Part shown: in pieces, positions 5,433 through 5,820 of the stretch
How positions within the stretch are numbered: position 1 is the stretch's first letter
How the letters are laid out: each line of letters opens with the position of its first letter
NCBI GenBank assembly: GCA_046566095.1
Contig: JBKHXI010000175.1
Span: forward strand, 1 to 5,820
From: CAMPJU01 sp046566095
GTDB taxonomy: Bacteria; Pseudomonadota; Gammaproteobacteria; Xanthomonadales; Xanthomonadaceae
Direction of reading: 5' to 3'
DNA: 5,820 nucleotides
The notes under the pieces: model-generated
The model's database searches: none
What the model was told of the DNA's origin: nothing
Seen by the model: the letters and a program-made list of their open reading frames with translations, nothing else
Program-made: the position numbers and the translations under genes

Positions 5433-5820
5433 TCGCTGCCCCGCTCCAGGAAGTGGCTGTGCCGTGCCATGAACGCCGCCGCGGGATCGACGCCCTTCGA
5501 CCGCAGGATGTGGGTGCGCGCGGCGGCCTCGGCCAGCACCGCGAGGTTGCGGCCGGGCATCACCGGCAGGGTGATGGTGGGCACGTCCAGGTCCAGCACC
5601 CGGCGCGCGCCAAGGTCGCCGGTCAGCCGGTCGGTGCCGTCGCCGTTGCCGTTGCCGGCTTCCAGCGAGGGGGGCGTCAGGTGCACGATCAGGCGCAGGT
5701 ACTTGTTCCGCTTGACCGCGGTGTCGCCGAACATCTCGCGGATGTTGAGCACGCCCAGGCCGCGGACCTCGAGCATGTCCTGCAGCATCTCCGGGCAGGT
5801 GCCGTCGAGCACGTCCGGCG
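5429..5820 (-). CDS. hprK: HPr kinase/phosphorylase, C-terminal part (partial)
   Basis: The last 129 codons are present; the gene runs out of the window at 5820 and its start, N-terminal domain and P-loop are not visible. The family signature EVRGLGVLN appears in LQDMLEVRGLGVLNIREMFG, close to the left of the visible part, followed by KRNKYLRLIVHL. The typical end follows: DVPTITLPVMPGRNLAVLAE and a helix ending AAAFMARH. The enzyme phosphorylates or dephosphorylates a serine of HPr using ATP or pyrophosphate; Ser51 of the HPr encoded downstream fits as substrate. A short Gly/Asn-rich stretch, AGNGNGDG (about 5636-5659), lies in a variable loop before the strand DLDVPTITLPV. The TGA stop overlaps the rapZ ATG. 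By analogy to relatives, rpoN and ptsN may lie farther upstream, but that is outside the window. Confidence 0.95.
   Translation of the reverse strand, partial: PDVLDGTCPEMLQDMLEVRGLGVLNIREMFGDTAVKRNKYLRLIVHLTPPSLEAGNGNGDGTDRLTGDLGARRVLDLDVPTITLPVMPGRNLAVLAEAAARTHILRSKGVDPAAAFMARHSHFLERGSE

Noticed and set aside
5636..5659. Gly/Asn-rich stretch in hprK as a possible inserted domain or repeat expansion
   Set aside because: It is only seven or eight residues in a loop that varies in length within the family, and the flanking family motifs are intact.
1..5820. A tRNA, rRNA, integrase, insertion sequence or defence system
   Set aside because: No such gene or motif is seen; apart from the repeats, all coding capacity is used by recognised housekeeping or regulatory genes.

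Overview
The window is GC-rich (visibly about 70 %) and densely coded. It most likely comes from the chromosome of a gammaproteobacterium of the Lysobacter/Xanthomonas group (Xanthomonadaceae). The taxonomic call rests on the gene content and order (HPr kinase, RapZ, a stand-alone mannose-type EIIA, HPr, enzyme I and MgtE in one line), the strong GC bias, and the G-rich heptamer repeat and palindromic intergenic repeats. It is an inference from context, not a database result.

Layout, left to right: the last 41 codons of pyrB (aspartate carbamoyltransferase) run rightward and end at 126. Everything else is on the minus strand, so in transcription order (right to left) the genes are hprK (C-terminal part only, cut by the window edge), rapZ, a mannose-family EIIA gene, ptsH, ptsI and mgtE. 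hprK/rapZ overlap by 4 bp and EIIA/ptsH by 8 bp; ptsH and ptsI are 34 bp apart. There is no gene-free stretch above 300 bases. The three larger gaps are 127-279 between the convergent pyrB and mgtE, 1642-1929 between mgtE and ptsI, and 4368-4538 between EIIA and rapZ. Each holds one copy of the same long palindromic repeat (30-34 bp arms). The 1642-1929 gap also holds ten tandem copies of a G-rich heptamer and a possible mgtE promoter.

Functionally, the core is a phosphotransferase chain without a sugar permease. Enzyme I takes phosphate from PEP and passes it to His20 of HPr and then to His10 of the EIIA. HPr kinase/phosphorylase can also modify Ser51 of HPr. No EIIB, EIIC or EIID is seen here, so the chain is probably regulatory. 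RapZ, an ATP-binding regulator, is translationally coupled to hprK. MgtE, a Mg2+ channel with a cytosolic Mg2+ sensor, ends the line. All these proteins keep their recognisable catalytic or binding residues.

I found no undescribed system with convincing support. The points most worth a second look are the palindromic repeat family that occupies every sizeable gap, the heptamer array next to a dyad-embedded -10-like box upstream of mgtE, the permease-less PTS, and a RapZ lacking the basic C-terminal tail that the E. coli protein uses to bind RNA.
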